Positions 17,487 to 25,528 are shown, counted from the stretch's first letter. The stretch: 64,000 nt of DNA from an uncultured Collinsella sp. (GCA_902489775.1 CABUBH010000001.1:53431-117430), one strand, 5' to 3'. The notes: a model not told the origin generated them from the letters alone. A program made the numbers and translations.

Positions 17487-17595
17487 AAATGCCCCTAAGC
17501 GAGCAATGTGCCTTGAAAGAGGAGGGCATAGGCCTTCTGGCCATGCCCGACGATTGAAAGGCAGATTGCCGCTTAGGGGCGTTTGCAGCGTCAAC
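17487..17595. repeat. Structured dispersed repeat, second complete copy
   Basis: The outer stem GCCCCTAAGCG (17491-17501) pairs with CGCTTAGGGGC (17570-17580) and extends outward with A-T and G-T pairs. Inside are GCGAGCAATGTGCCTTG, the core GAAAGAGGAGG (17515-17525), the perfect hairpin GGGCAT-A-GGCC-TTCT-GGCC-ATGCCC (17524-17548), CCGACGATTGA and the tail GCAGCGTCAAC. It shares core and tail with 14380-14503 although the stems differ. A further hairpin, GTTACGCGGTTT with AAACCGCGTAAC, at 17598-17625 abuts the cyuA stop codon. Confidence 0.75.
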
Positions 17596-17624
17596 TGGTT
17601 ACGCGGTTTGGTAAAACCGCGTAA

Positions 17625-18944
17625 CTAGCACACCTGGGTTTTGCCGATCATGATGTTGAGGATCTCGACGTCGGTGTCCTTCATGCCCACGCGGCCTACG
17701 TAGCCCATACTGGCGATCGTCTGCTCAACGGTATCTTGGATCAGGCCCTCGCCGGCGCGGAAGCCGCGGCCTTGCATGGCCATATCGTGGCCCAGAATCG
17801 CCGCATCGACGGCAGCCGAGATCTTGGCGGCACAGCTCGCCTTGGCGCCGTCGCACACGATGCCGCCCACGTTGCCAAGCGTATTCGAGACCGTCGCGCC
17901 AATCTGTTCGCGCGTGCCACCGCACAGCCAGGTAATCGCAGCGCCGGCGCCGCACGCAGCGCAAATAGCACCGCAAAACGCCGAGAGCGCACCAATATAG
18001 CTCTTGATATGCACGGCGATAAGATCGGACAGCATCACGGCGCGCACCAGGCGCTCGTGGTCGCAACGCAGGTACTCGGCATACTCCATGACGGGCAATG
18101 CGCAGGTAATGCCCTGATTGCCCGAGCCGCACACAATGGCGACCGGCAGCGCGCAACCGTTCATGCGGGCGTCGGACCCGGCGGCCGCACGGGCACGGGC
18201 GCGGCAGGCGACGTCATCGGCACGAGCACCCAGCAGCGTACGGCCCACCTCGGCGCCCCAAGCGTGCGCGAGGCCCTCAGCACTGATCGCGCCATTCAGC
18301 TCAATCTGACGCTCAACGGCAGCGCGGGCGTCCTCAATGTCACCGTCCTCGATAAAGTCGATGATGGCCTCGATCGACATGGGCGTGTCGGCGTTATCTG
18401 CCGCACGCTCGGCCACCACGCGCTCGGCGCAGGCGGCGCACTCCCCCGCCGACTTACCGCATACCGGAATACCGTCGAGCGTATGGCACGTGACATTAGT
18501 GTGGTGATCGGTAATCTCGACGACCGCGGTATGGCCCCCGGCCGTCGCAGTCACCTTGATGTAGAGGTTGGGCACACCCTCGACAAGCGACACATCGCAG
18601 TAGTCCGCATCGGCAAGCAGCTCGGCCACGCGGGCGCGGTCCGCGTCATCGACGCTCTCGAGCACCTCGAGCGCGCTCTTGGCGTCGCCGCCCACGGCAC
18701 CCAGCACGGCCGCGGCTTCAATACCATGCATTCCGCCCGAGTTGGGCACGGTCACGCTCTTGACGTTCTTGATGATGTTGCCCGAGCAGGCAACATCCAT
18801 ATGATCGGGCTCGCAACCGAGCGTCTGGCTCGCCAGCGCCGCTGCATAGGCAACGGCAATGGGCTCGGTGCAGCCGAGTGCACAGACAAGTTCGCGGTTC
18901 AAAACATCGCAAAACGCGGCATCACGGATGGAATCGGTAGGCAT
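17625..18944 (-). CDS. cyuA: L-cysteine desulfidase / UPF0597 (serine dehydratase alpha-like) family
   Basis: This 439-residue protein is of the family that includes CyuA (YhaM), which breaks L-cysteine into pyruvate, ammonia and sulfide with an iron-sulfur cluster. It has the family start ELVCALGCTEPIAVAYAAA, the block DVACSGNIIKNVKSVTVPNSGG, and the glycine- and cysteine-rich IVCGSGNQGITCALPV and GAICAACGAGAAITWLCGG. Cysteines suited to bind the cluster are present. L-serine dehydratase relatives share the fold, so substrate is not certain. It stands alone and is divergent from rpiB. Confidence 0.82.
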   Translation of the reverse strand: MPTDSIRDAAFCDVLNRELVCALGCTEPIAVAYAAALASQTLGCEPDHMDVACSGNIIKNVKSVTVPNSGGMHGIEAAAVLGAVGGDAKSALEVLESVDDADRARVAELLADADYCDVSLVEGVPNLYIKVTATAGGHTAVVEITDHHTNVTCHTLDGIPVCGKSAGECAACAERVVAERAADNADTPMSIEAIIDFIEDGDIEDARAAVERQIELNGAISAEGLAHAWGAEVGRTLLGARADDVACRARARAAAGSDARMNGCALPVAIVCGSGNQGITCALPVMEYAEYLRCDHERLVRAVMLSDLIAVHIKSYIGALSAFCGAICAACGAGAAITWLCGGTREQIGATVSNTLGNVGGIVCDGAKASCAAKISAAVDAAILGHDMAMQGRGFRAGEGLIQDTVEQTIASMGYVGRVGMKDTDVEILNIMIGKTQVC

Positions 18945-19214
18945 AGGTATCTCCTGCTTGCATAACGGGCTGGGCTCTCAAAAAAGTTACCTCCTTTATT
19001 TGATAACAATGCATCAAAAACCGCAACCATGGTTCCGGCGGACGGCGCTCGAGCACAAATTGGTGGCATTATTCATGAGAAGCCAATCTTGTTGCATGCT
19101 AAAGCGTTTGACCAAAAAACGCCCGAGCGTTTACGCAAGAGTCGCGTTATCATGCAGTCGAAAGCGGTAAACACCTTTAGCATTTGCGCCGCACAGACCA
19201 GAGAGGAACCATCC

Positions 19215-19682
19215 ATGAAGATCGGTATCGGTAACGACCACGCCGCCGTCGAGCTCAAGAACATCATCTCCGAGCACCTGAAGGAGCGCGGCTGCGAGGT
19301 CGTGAACTTTGGCACCGACACCTCCGAGAGCTTTGACTACCCCATCGCCGGCTACAAGGTGGGCAAGGCAGTTGCTAACGGTGACGTCGACCTGGGCATC
19401 CTGATCTGCGGCACTGGCGTCGGCATCAGCCTGGCCGCCAACAAGGTCGAGGGCGTGCGCGCCGTCGTGTGCTCCGAGCCCTTCAGCGCCAAGCTCTCGC
19501 GCATGCACAACAACACCAATGTGCTTGCCTTTGGCGCCCGCGTCGTGGGCTCCGAGCTCGCCAAGATGATCGTCGACGAGTGGCTTGACGCCGAGTTTGA
19601 GGGCGGCCGTCACGAGCGTCGCGTCAACCTCCTCAATGAGATCGATCAGACTCGCGGCCTTAAGGTCGTCGACGAGGCCTAA
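19215..19682 (+). CDS. rpiB: Ribose-5-phosphate isomerase B
   Basis: It interconverts ribose 5-phosphate and ribulose 5-phosphate in the pentose phosphate pathway. The 155-residue product is RpiB/LacA/LacB: GIGNDHAAVELKN near the start, the catalytic loop LICGTGVGISLAANK with Cys, and HNNTNVLAFGARVVG. The start at ATG 19215 follows GAGAGGA; a longer frame from 19029 has no binding site. A strong terminator lies 29 bases downstream. RpiB and sugar-specific LacA/B forms are not always separable by motif, but no lac genes are nearby. Confidence 0.92.
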   Translation: MKIGIGNDHAAVELKNIISEHLKERGCEVVNFGTDTSESFDYPIAGYKVGKAVANGDVDLGILICGTGVGISLAANKVEGVRAVVCSEPFSAKLSRMHNNTNVLAFGARVVGSELAKMIVDEWLDAEFEGGRHERRVNLLNEIDQTRGLKVVDEA

Positions 19683-19710
19683 GGCACCCAACGCCACAAG
19701 ATAACGGTAA

Positions 19711-19748
19711 GGGGCCCGCCCGGAACACACATCCGGGCGGGCCCCTTT
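19711..19748 (+). terminator. Rho-independent terminator of rpiB
   Basis: GGGGCCCGCCCGGA pairs with TCCGGGCGGGCCCC around a 7-base loop, followed by TTTG. Confidence 0.9.
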
Positions 19749-19767
19749 GTAGTTTTAGACATAAAAA

Positions 19768-19797
19768 GAGCGCCGCGGATGGAGTCCCGCGGCGCTC
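19768..19797 (-). terminator. Rho-independent terminator of ndk
   Basis: GAGCGCCGCGG pairs with CCGCGGCGCTC around an 8-base loop, and the minus-strand transcript ends in TTTTT. It is adjacent to the rpiB terminator, so these convergent genes each have their own. Confidence 0.9.
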
Positions 19798-19835
19798 AAG
19801 CCACACGCTAACAGCTTTAAGGAGTCAAAGCTGGT

Positions 19836-20240
19836 TTAGCCAAAGAAGCGCTTGATCTCGATCTCGGCGTTCTCCAGGCAGTCGGAGCCGTGAATCACGT
19901 TGGCGTTGACATCGACGGCGAAGTCACCGCGGATGGTGCCGGGGGCAGCATCAAGCGGGTTGGTGGCGCCCATAAGGGTGCGCATCTTGGAGACGGCGGA
20001 AAGACCGGAAACAACCATCTTGACGACCGGACCGCTCGTCATAAAGTCGCACAGACCGCCAAAGAAGGGTTTGTCGGCCAGATGGGCGTAGTGCTCCTCG
20101 ACGGTAGCGCGCTCGAGCGTGGTCATCTCCATGCGCTCGATGACAAGGCCGCTGCGCTCGATACGAGCAACGATCTCGCCGATCTTGCGATCGCGCACAG
20201 CGTCGGGCTTAATCATGATGAAGGTCTTCTCGATAGCCAT
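19836..20240 (-). CDS. ndk: Nucleoside diphosphate kinase
   Basis: It moves the gamma-phosphate from NTPs to NDPs through a phosphohistidine. The 134-residue product shows the start EKTFIMIKPDAVRDRKIGEI, the ATP-contacting MTSGPVVKM and MGATNPLDAAPGTIRGDF, and the active histidine in NVIHGSDCLENAE. The start at ATG 20240 follows AAAGG by 7 bases; the frame continues upstream but without a binding site. The gene has its own terminator. Confidence 0.95.
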   Translation of the reverse strand: MAIEKTFIMIKPDAVRDRKIGEIVARIERSGLVIERMEMTTLERATVEEHYAHLADKPFFGGLCDFMTSGPVVKMVVSGLSAVSKMRTLMGATNPLDAAPGTIRGDFAVDVNANVIHGSDCLENAEIEIKRFFG

Positions 20241-20405
20241 AAGGTAGCCTTTCAAGTAGGTTCGCGCGTGCCCAAGTCCCATTCCGGCACCCGCCTGAAC
20301 TGCATCGTAACAGAGTTTTAGCTGCAGTTAAACAAAAAGCTGTTTATTGAAGCGCTGTAATTTATTGAAGCGTTCCATATGTGTCACTTCTGTTTCGAAG
20401 CCCGA

Positions 20406-20534
20406 TTAGAGTACCATCCGCTCCGCCACCAACTGCACCGAACCGAGCAGACGGTCGGTTGCCGCCCGTGAACGCACCCCCTTCACAACCTGCCCAAAGG
20501 TCCTACAGAAGTTCTCGACAAGCTCCTCCCTTCC
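20406..20534 (-). pseudogene. Short open frame without start, possible gene remnant
   Basis: In the 377-base gap 20241-20617 a 42-codon open frame on the minus strand reads like the end of a helical protein (segments EELVENFCRTFGQVV and SVQLVAERMVL, then TAA). It is closed upstream by an in-frame TAG and has no usable start codon. It lies between the argH terminator and the ndk promoter region. It may be a degraded gene end or chance; I cannot name a family. The rest of the gap shows only the terminator. Confidence 0.2.
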
Positions 20535-20544
20535 CTATAACAAA

Positions 20545-20572
20545 ACGGGCGCCCACCGTAGCGAGCACCCGT
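20545..20572 (-). terminator. Terminator of argH
   Basis: ACGGGTGC and GCGCCCGT (minus-strand sense) pair around a loop, followed by TTTTG. It lies 46 bases downstream of the argH stop. Confidence 0.7.
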
Positions 20573-20617
20573 AAAGGCAAGATATGATGAACGCACCAGA
20601 CAGACGCATCCTATAAG

Positions 20618-22048
20618 CTAATTAGCTCCGTGGCCCATCTCGACGACCTTGGTCAACGAGCCAAACACACCTTCGTCGGCAACGAGTTGTGCCTCGGCAC
20701 GCTGCAGCTGCACGGCAACAGCGGCAGGGGCGGTACCGCCCTCGGTCGTGCGCGCGGCGACAATCGACGGGATGTCGAGCGCCTCGGTAATATCGCGCTC
20801 AAAGAGCGGGCTTGCCTCCTGGAACACCTCAAACGGCAGGTCCTCAAGATTGCAGCCGCGCTTCTCACACATCAGGACCAGATGGCCCACCACGGCATGC
20901 GCCTCACGGAACGGCAGGCCGCGCTTGGCCAGGTAATCGGCAACATCGGTAGCGGCAAGGTGCCCCACGCCGCACTCGCGCGCCATGGCATCCTCGTTGA
21001 CGGTCCAAGTCGAAATCATACCGGCCATAACCGACAGACACTGCATGAGCGTGTGGGCGGTATCGAGCGCGCCCTCCTTGTCCTCCTGCAAGTCCTTGTT
21101 ATAGGCCAGCGGCAGGCCCTTCATGGTCACAAGCAGCTGCACCAGGTTGCCATAGACTCGGCCGCTCTTGCCGCGGATAAGCTCGGCAAAGTCGGGATTC
21201 TTCTTCTGCGGCATGATGGACGAGCCGGTGGAGTACGAGTCGGAAAGCGTGATGAAGCCAAATTCGGAGCTCGACCACAGCACGATCTCCTCGGAAAGAC
21301 GCGACAGGTGCATGGCCATGACGGAGCCGGCGTAATGCAGATCGAGCAGGAAATCACGGTCGGAAACCGCATCGAGCGAGTTGGGAATCACACCCGCAAA
21401 GCCAAGCTCGGCAGCCGTCATCTGACGATCGAGTGGATAGCTCGTACCGGCAAGCGCGGCAGCACCCAGCGGGCAGTTGTCGGCGGCATCAAAGGCGGCC
21501 TTCAGGCGTGTAAAGTCGCGCGCGAACATCCAGGAATACGCCAGCAGATGATGTGACAGCAGCACGGGCTGAGCATGCTGCATGTGCGTGTAGCCCGGCA
21601 GAATCACCTTGTCGTACTTCTTGGCCGCATCCACCAGCACATGGCGCAACTCAAGATTGGCCTCCATGAGCTCCTTGGCCAACGCCTTGACGCCCAGGCG
21701 CGTATCGGTCGCCACCTGGTCGTTGCGCGAACGCCCGGTATGCAAGCGCTTACCGGCCTCGCCGATACGGCGCGTCAGCTCGCTCTCGATGGACATATGA
21801 ATGTCCTCATCGTTGATATCGAAGGTGAAGTTGCCGGCATCGATATCCTGTTCGATTCCGGTCAGGCCCTCGGCAATCGCCTGCTCGTCCTCTGCGCTGA
21901 TGATGCCCTGTGCGGCCAGCATCTTGGCATGTGCCTTGGAACCGGCGATATCCTGCTTATAGAGATGCTTATCGACCGGCAGCGATGCGCCAAACTCCTG
22001 CGTGACCTCGGCCACGCCCGCCTCAAAACGACCATCCCAAAGAGCCAT
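20618..22048 (-). CDS. argH: Argininosuccinate lyase
   Basis: It splits argininosuccinate into arginine and fumarate, the last step of arginine synthesis. The 476-residue length is normal. It shows the early MALWDGRF and HTGRSRNDQVATD, the middle PGYTHMQHAQPV with the catalytic His region, and the fumarase/aspartase signature GSSIMPQKKNPD. The start at ATG 22048 follows AAAGGGGA. It lies downstream of argG and a small gene in the same direction, but 500 bases and a hairpin separate argG from argH, so transcript structure is unclear. Confidence 0.95.
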   Translation of the reverse strand: MALWDGRFEAGVAEVTQEFGASLPVDKHLYKQDIAGSKAHAKMLAAQGIISAEDEQAIAEGLTGIEQDIDAGNFTFDINDEDIHMSIESELTRRIGEAGKRLHTGRSRNDQVATDTRLGVKALAKELMEANLELRHVLVDAAKKYDKVILPGYTHMQHAQPVLLSHHLLAYSWMFARDFTRLKAAFDAADNCPLGAAALAGTSYPLDRQMTAAELGFAGVIPNSLDAVSDRDFLLDLHYAGSVMAMHLSRLSEEIVLWSSSEFGFITLSDSYSTGSSIMPQKKNPDFAELIRGKSGRVYGNLVQLLVTMKGLPLAYNKDLQEDKEGALDTAHTLMQCLSVMAGMISTWTVNEDAMARECGVGHLAATDVADYLAKRGLPFREAHAVVGHLVLMCEKRGCNLEDLPFEVFQEASPLFERDITEALDIPSIVAARTTEGGTAPAAVAVQLQRAEAQLVADEGVFGSLTKVVEMGHGAN

Positions 22049-22168
22049 GGGACCGTCCCCTTTCATCAAATACCAAAACATCGGCGCACAAAGCGCTACG
22101 CCATGCCGCTAAAGCGATTTATCAACTGTTAGTTTTGCACATCCCCCGCCACGTGCGGGGCTGACAGG

Positions 22169-22339
22169 CTAAATAGCAAAGAAGTGACGGGTCAGGCACT
22201 TGGCGCCCATCGACTCCCTCCTGAAGTTGCCCTGCGAACCGTCAATCCAAGCCTTCAGGCCCATGGGAACATCCTCGACCTTGGCAGTATCGAGCTCAGG
22301 GGCAAGAGAAAGCAAAGCGTGTGCAATAGCATCAAACAT
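22169..22339 (-). CDS. Small hypothetical protein between argG and argH, 56 aa
   Basis: An ATG at 22339 with GAGGAG 8-9 bases upstream opens a 56-codon frame. The product starts MFDAIAHALLSLAPELDTAKV, is amphipathic then basic, and ends in RRESMGAKCLTRHFFAI. No signal peptide or known motif is seen. A TTGACG lies upstream near 22381 but is not matched by a well-spaced -10. It shares direction with argG and argH, and a perfect hairpin at 22392-22421 lies between it and argG. It could be a small arginine-linked protein or a leader for argH; function unknown. Confidence 0.45.
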   Translation of the reverse strand: MFDAIAHALLSLAPELDTAKVEDVPMGLKAWIDGSQGNFRRESMGAKCLTRHFFAI

Positions 22340-22391
22340 AATAGGTACTCCTCGGATATAGATAGGCACAAGGCCGTCAAATTGATAGCAA

Positions 22392-22421
22392 GAGCCCCGC
22401 CGGACAACCCCGGCGGGGCTC
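22392..22421 (-). terminator. GC-rich hairpin between argG and the small gene
   Basis: GAGCCCCGCCGG pairs with CCGGCGGGGCTC with a short loop. In the minus-strand transcript it is followed by TTGCTATC, a poor T-run. It may end the argG transcript or only reduce read-through to argH. The 235 bases between argG and the small gene hold nothing else clear. Confidence 0.5.
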
Positions 22422-22574
22422 GGACTCAGCCGCAGACGCGGCATCATATATGCGGGCGGAACGTAGGGGCCACCGATGTTAAGAAGTGTCAGCAAGCATA
22501 ACGAAAGGTAGGGACCCCGTGCGCCCGTTTTGTATCACGCGGAGGGGCCGCGCGGATACCAAGGGAAGGAGGCG

Positions 22575-23801
22575 CTAGGCCTGGGCAGCAGCAGAGCTGG
22601 GCCCCTGGACCTTAGCCCACGTCTTGAGCGACAGCGTATCGATCTCGATAAAGCCGGCGCTGGCCTTCTCGTCAAACGTGGTGTCGCGGTCGTAGGTAGC
22701 CAGACCGTAGTCGTAGAGGCTGAAGGGGCTCTTGCGGCCGACGACATGGCAGTTGCCCTTAAAGAACTTCAGACGGACGGTGCCGGTGACGAACTTCTGG
22801 GTATCGGCCATAAACGCGTCAAGTGCGTTCTTGAGCGGGCTGTACCACTGGCCGTTGTACACGGCGGTGGCCCAATCCTGCTCGAGCTTGATCTTGGTCT
22901 TGAGCAGGTCACCCTCGACGCAGATGTCCTCGAGCGCCTTGTGGGCGGTGATGAGCGTCAGGGCGCCGGGAACCTCGTAGCACTCGCGGCTCTTGAGGCC
23001 CACCAGACGATCCTCGACCAGGTCGAGACGACCAAAGCCGTTGTCGCCGGAGATCTTGTTGAGCGCGATGACGATCTCGGAGAGCTTCATCTTCTTACCG
23101 TCAACCGAAACGGGCTTGCCGGCCTCGAACTCGATCTCGGTGTAGGTCGGGGTGTCGGGCGTGTCCTCGGGGTTCTTGGTCATAACCCAAGCGTCATCGA
23201 GCGGCTCGTTCCAGGGATCCTCCAGGTGACCGCACTCGATGGCGCGACCCCACAGATTGTCATCGATGGAATAGGGGTTGTCGTTGGCACCCTCGGGAAC
23301 CGGCACGTTGTGGGCGTGGGCGTAGGCGACCTCGTCCGGACGACACTTCAGATCCCACTCACGAACCGGGGCGATAACCTTGAGCTCGGGGTCGAGGGCC
23401 TTGACGGCGGCCTCAAAACGGACCTGGTCGTTGCCCTTGCCGGTGCAGCCATGGGCGACATAGGTGGCGCCGAACTCGTGAGCGACCTCGACGAGCTTCT
23501 TGGCAAGCAGCGGGCGAGACAGGGCGGAGAGCAGCGGATACTTGTTCTCGTACATAGAGTTGGCGGCGATGGCCTTAGTCAGGAACTCATCAGAGAACTC
23601 GTCGCGCAGGTCGAGCACCTGGCAGTCCAGAACGCCCAGGTCGAGAGCCTTCTGCTTCTTGGCATCCAGGCCGGTCTCCTCCTGGCCCACGTTGCCGCAG
23701 ACGCAAACGACATCGAGATTCTTCTCGTCCTGGAGCCACTTGACACATACGGATGTATCAAGACCACCGGAATATGCGAGAACGACTTTTTCCTTGCTCA
23801 T
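22575..23801 (-). CDS. argG: Argininosuccinate synthase
   Basis: It joins citrulline and aspartate with ATP. The 408-residue length is typical. It has the PP-loop AYSGGLDTSVCVKWL at the start, the signature GCTGKGNDQVRFE, and SIDDNLWGRAIE. The start at ATG 23801 has AAAGGA about 8 bases upstream; an in-frame extension to 23852 lacks one. The 5' leader is long and contains an arginine-rich leader peptide (24007-24081) and hairpins, which suggests control by arginine or arginyl-tRNA supply. Confidence 0.96.
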   Translation of the reverse strand: MSKEKVVLAYSGGLDTSVCVKWLQDEKNLDVVCVCGNVGQEETGLDAKKQKALDLGVLDCQVLDLRDEFSDEFLTKAIAANSMYENKYPLLSALSRPLLAKKLVEVAHEFGATYVAHGCTGKGNDQVRFEAAVKALDPELKVIAPVREWDLKCRPDEVAYAHAHNVPVPEGANDNPYSIDDNLWGRAIECGHLEDPWNEPLDDAWVMTKNPEDTPDTPTYTEIEFEAGKPVSVDGKKMKLSEIVIALNKISGDNGFGRLDLVEDRLVGLKSRECYEVPGALTLITAHKALEDICVEGDLLKTKIKLEQDWATAVYNGQWYSPLKNALDAFMADTQKFVTGTVRLKFFKGNCHVVGRKSPFSLYDYGLATYDRDTTFDEKASAGFIEIDTLSLKTWAKVQGPSSAAAQA

Positions 23802-23965
23802 GGCTGTTTCCTTTCGCCCTTGGTAGCTAGTTAGAACATCGGTCAGTTGCAAGTCACCTTGAGGTCAAATACCGTGCAATATCAGGTTAAATAGCAAAAA
23901 TCAGCACATACATGCCCTAGAAACATGCAGCAATGTCGTGCTAAAACCCAACGACCTCAAAATGA

Positions 23966-23999
23966 CTCTGTTGGAGCTTTTCGCCCCATGCGGACAGAG
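23966..23999 (-). promoter_or_regulatory. Candidate attenuator hairpin in the argG leader
   Basis: In minus-strand sense CTCTGT (23999-23994) pairs with ACAGAG (23971-23966), and inside it GGGGC pairs with GCTCC around GAAAA. It begins 8 bases after the leader peptide stop. A competing small stem, GACGA with TCGTC (24014-24010 with 24003-23999), includes the last Arg codons and touches the first base of this hairpin. The following bases TCATTTTG are a weak T-run, so it may terminate, pause or mask. Confidence 0.4.
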
Positions 24000-24006
24000 A
24001 CGATTG

Positions 24007-24081
24007 TTATCGTCGTCGGGAAATTGCGCGCTGGCGTCGGATGGCATTGTCTGCAGTGGTGATGATCTGTACGAACTGCAT
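24007..24081 (-). CDS. Arginine-rich leader peptide of argG, 24 aa
   Basis: ATG at 24081, six bases after AAAGGAG, opens a 24-codon frame that ends TAA at 24009-24007. The peptide ends in IRRQRAISRRR, so six of its last ten codons are Arg, including CGA three times in a row just before the stop. It lies 206 bases upstream of argG, in the same direction, downstream of a promoter and immediately before a hairpin. This is the layout of ribosome-mediated attenuation known for amino acid operons such as trp, his and leu. Its use here for arginine is inference. Confidence 0.65.
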   Translation of the reverse strand: MQFVQIITTADNAIRRQRAISRRR

Positions 24082-24120
24082 CTGCCTCTCCTTTCACTTA
24101 TCGCCGGGCGCAATTCATAT

Positions 24121-24149
24121 ATCGTAAACGGTACCTATTCCTCGGTAAA
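24121..24149 (-). promoter_or_regulatory. Candidate argG leader promoter
   Basis: On the minus strand TTTACC (24149-24144) and TACGAT (24126-24121) are exactly 17 bases apart. The predicted start of transcription is about 24114, some 33 bases before the leader peptide ATG. The octamer CCGTTTAC occurs twice in this stretch and could be an operator. No clear ARG box was recognised. Confidence 0.4.
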
Positions 24150-24355
24150 CGGCTGTTTTTCCGCCTCCGTTTTCGATGGTCGCTATATTACGCTAAAGTG
24201 CCCGCTTCACAAGCGACAAATTCAAATTTCTGAAAAGTTTTTTCATTACTTTGTGAATCATGGTGCAAATACGCGCCAATCCTGCGAAAATACGCCCGAC
24301 TACCAGTTGATGGTTATAACGTCTGAAACAATTTCGAAACGAAAGGCGCGTTTTT

Positions 24356-25183
24356 ATGCAAACTTACGAATCGGATGCCAATATCGGCAACATTAAGATT
24401 CTCGCCGTCGATATGGACAAGACGCTTCTCACTGACGAGCGCGTGCTGCCCCAGGGCCTCGATGAGCGTCTGGACAAGCTCGCCGATGCCGGTATCGTAT
24501 TCTGCCCCGCCAGCGGACGCCCCGCCCCCAAACTCGAGGAAATGTTCGAGGGCATCAAGAACCGACTCGCGTTTTGTCCCGACAACGGTGCCTGCGTCAT
24601 CTATCGCGGCAACTATATCTATAAGAGCAACATCGACGTGGAGCTGTATCAGCAGGTGCTTGCCCGTGCCTCGGAGGACTCGCGCGCCGTTCCCGTACTG
24701 TGCTGCTACGACGAGTTCTATGTGCTCGCCCGCGACCACCAGTATCACGACGAGATCAGCGTCTACTACAACACGATCAACTACGTCGACACCTTTGAGG
24801 GCCTCGATCTCGAGTCCAACAAGATCTCGATCTTCTTCCCTGCCTACGATGCCGAGCCCGCGTTCCGCGAGACCTATAACCCCGCGTTCTCGGACAAGCT
24901 CTACGTCACCAACGCCGGACGCGAGTGGATCGACTTTATGAACCTGGGCGTCGACAAGGGCGCCGGCGTCGCGCACCTGTGCGAGCACTTGGGCATCGAT
25001 ATTGCCGACGCCGCCGCCGTGGGCGATACGTACAACGACATCCCCATGCTGGAGCGCGTCGGTCACAGCTTTATCGTGGACAATGCCGAGGAGCACATGA
25101 ACGCGCACGCCAAGTGGCGCATTCCGAGCAACAACGACGGGGGCGTACTGACGCTCATCGACGCCATCTTGGCGGCTCGGTAA
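24356..25183 (+). CDS. Cof-type HAD phosphatase
   Basis: This 275-residue HAD hydrolase is of the Cof/YidA (IIB cap) group: motif I ILAVDMDKTLLTDE, motif II in FCPASGRPAPKLEEM, and motif IV AAVGDTYNDIPMLERVGHSF. The C2-type cap lies between about residues 85 and 190. Sugar phosphates or flavin-type phosphates are usual substrates in this group; none is indicated here. The start at ATG 24356 has GAAAGG 9 bases upstream. It is divergent from argG, and the 554-base gap between them is mostly the argG leader. Confidence 0.87.
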   Translation: MQTYESDANIGNIKILAVDMDKTLLTDERVLPQGLDERLDKLADAGIVFCPASGRPAPKLEEMFEGIKNRLAFCPDNGACVIYRGNYIYKSNIDVELYQQVLARASEDSRAVPVLCCYDEFYVLARDHQYHDEISVYYNTINYVDTFEGLDLESNKISIFFPAYDAEPAFRETYNPAFSDKLYVTNAGREWIDFMNLGVDKGAGVAHLCEHLGIDIADAAAVGDTYNDIPMLERVGHSFIVDNAEEHMNAHAKWRIPSNNDGGVLTLIDAILAAR

Positions 25184-25198
25184 CGTTGCTCGTCGGAC

Positions 25199-25319
25199 CT
25201 GGCCGGGCGGCAGGGGTTAACTTTTCGCTCGGTCAGGTCCTGCGCAAGACGAAAGCCACATTAAGTGGCTTTCTTTGCGTGCGGAATCTACGAAAAGTTA
25301 ACCCCTGCCGCCCGGCCAG
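25199..25319. repeat. 121-bp palindromic element with perfect 29-bp arms
   Basis: The left arm 25199-25227 begins CTGGCCGGGCGGCAGGGG and the right arm 25291-25319 is its exact complement. The 63-base loop holds another hairpin, GAAAGCCAC with GTGGCTTTC. It begins 15 bases after the stop of the HAD gene, in the 345-base gap 25184-25528 before polA, which also has a terminator and a dispersed hairpin. A transposon inverted-repeat pair, cruciform or very stable terminator are possible. Confidence 0.8.
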
Positions 25320-25394
25320 ACCCTAGGTTCACCTGCTTGCCGCCGAGATGGCCTCTTGCGTGTCTCTAGATACTTGGCTGAATTTAATTGAATG

Positions 25395-25426
25395 AAGGGT
25401 GCCTCTTGTTGTTGAGGGGCACCCTT
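25395..25426. terminator. Hairpin terminator between convergent genes
   Basis: AAGGGTGCCTCT pairs with AGGGGCACCCTT with one mismatch; TCTGTTTTGG follows on the plus strand. It lies between the plus-strand HAD gene and minus-strand polA. Confidence 0.6.
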
Positions 25427-25442
25427 CTGTTTTGGTTACTGT

Positions 25443-25471
25443 GGGACAAATTAATCAGTAGTGTTTGTCCC
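25443..25471. repeat. Short dispersed hairpin GACAAATTAATCAG, copy 2
   Basis: GGGACAAA and TTTGTCCC enclose TTAATCAGTAGTG, followed by CAAATCT. It matches the copy at 12860-12884 in stem, loop start and the flanking CAAATCT. It lies 58 bases downstream of polA. Confidence 0.65.
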
Positions 25472-25528
25472 AAATCTTAAGTATGTGGAGGCTTGCGCTG
25501 TAGGCCAGTCTGCCTTATGGGCGTTTCC

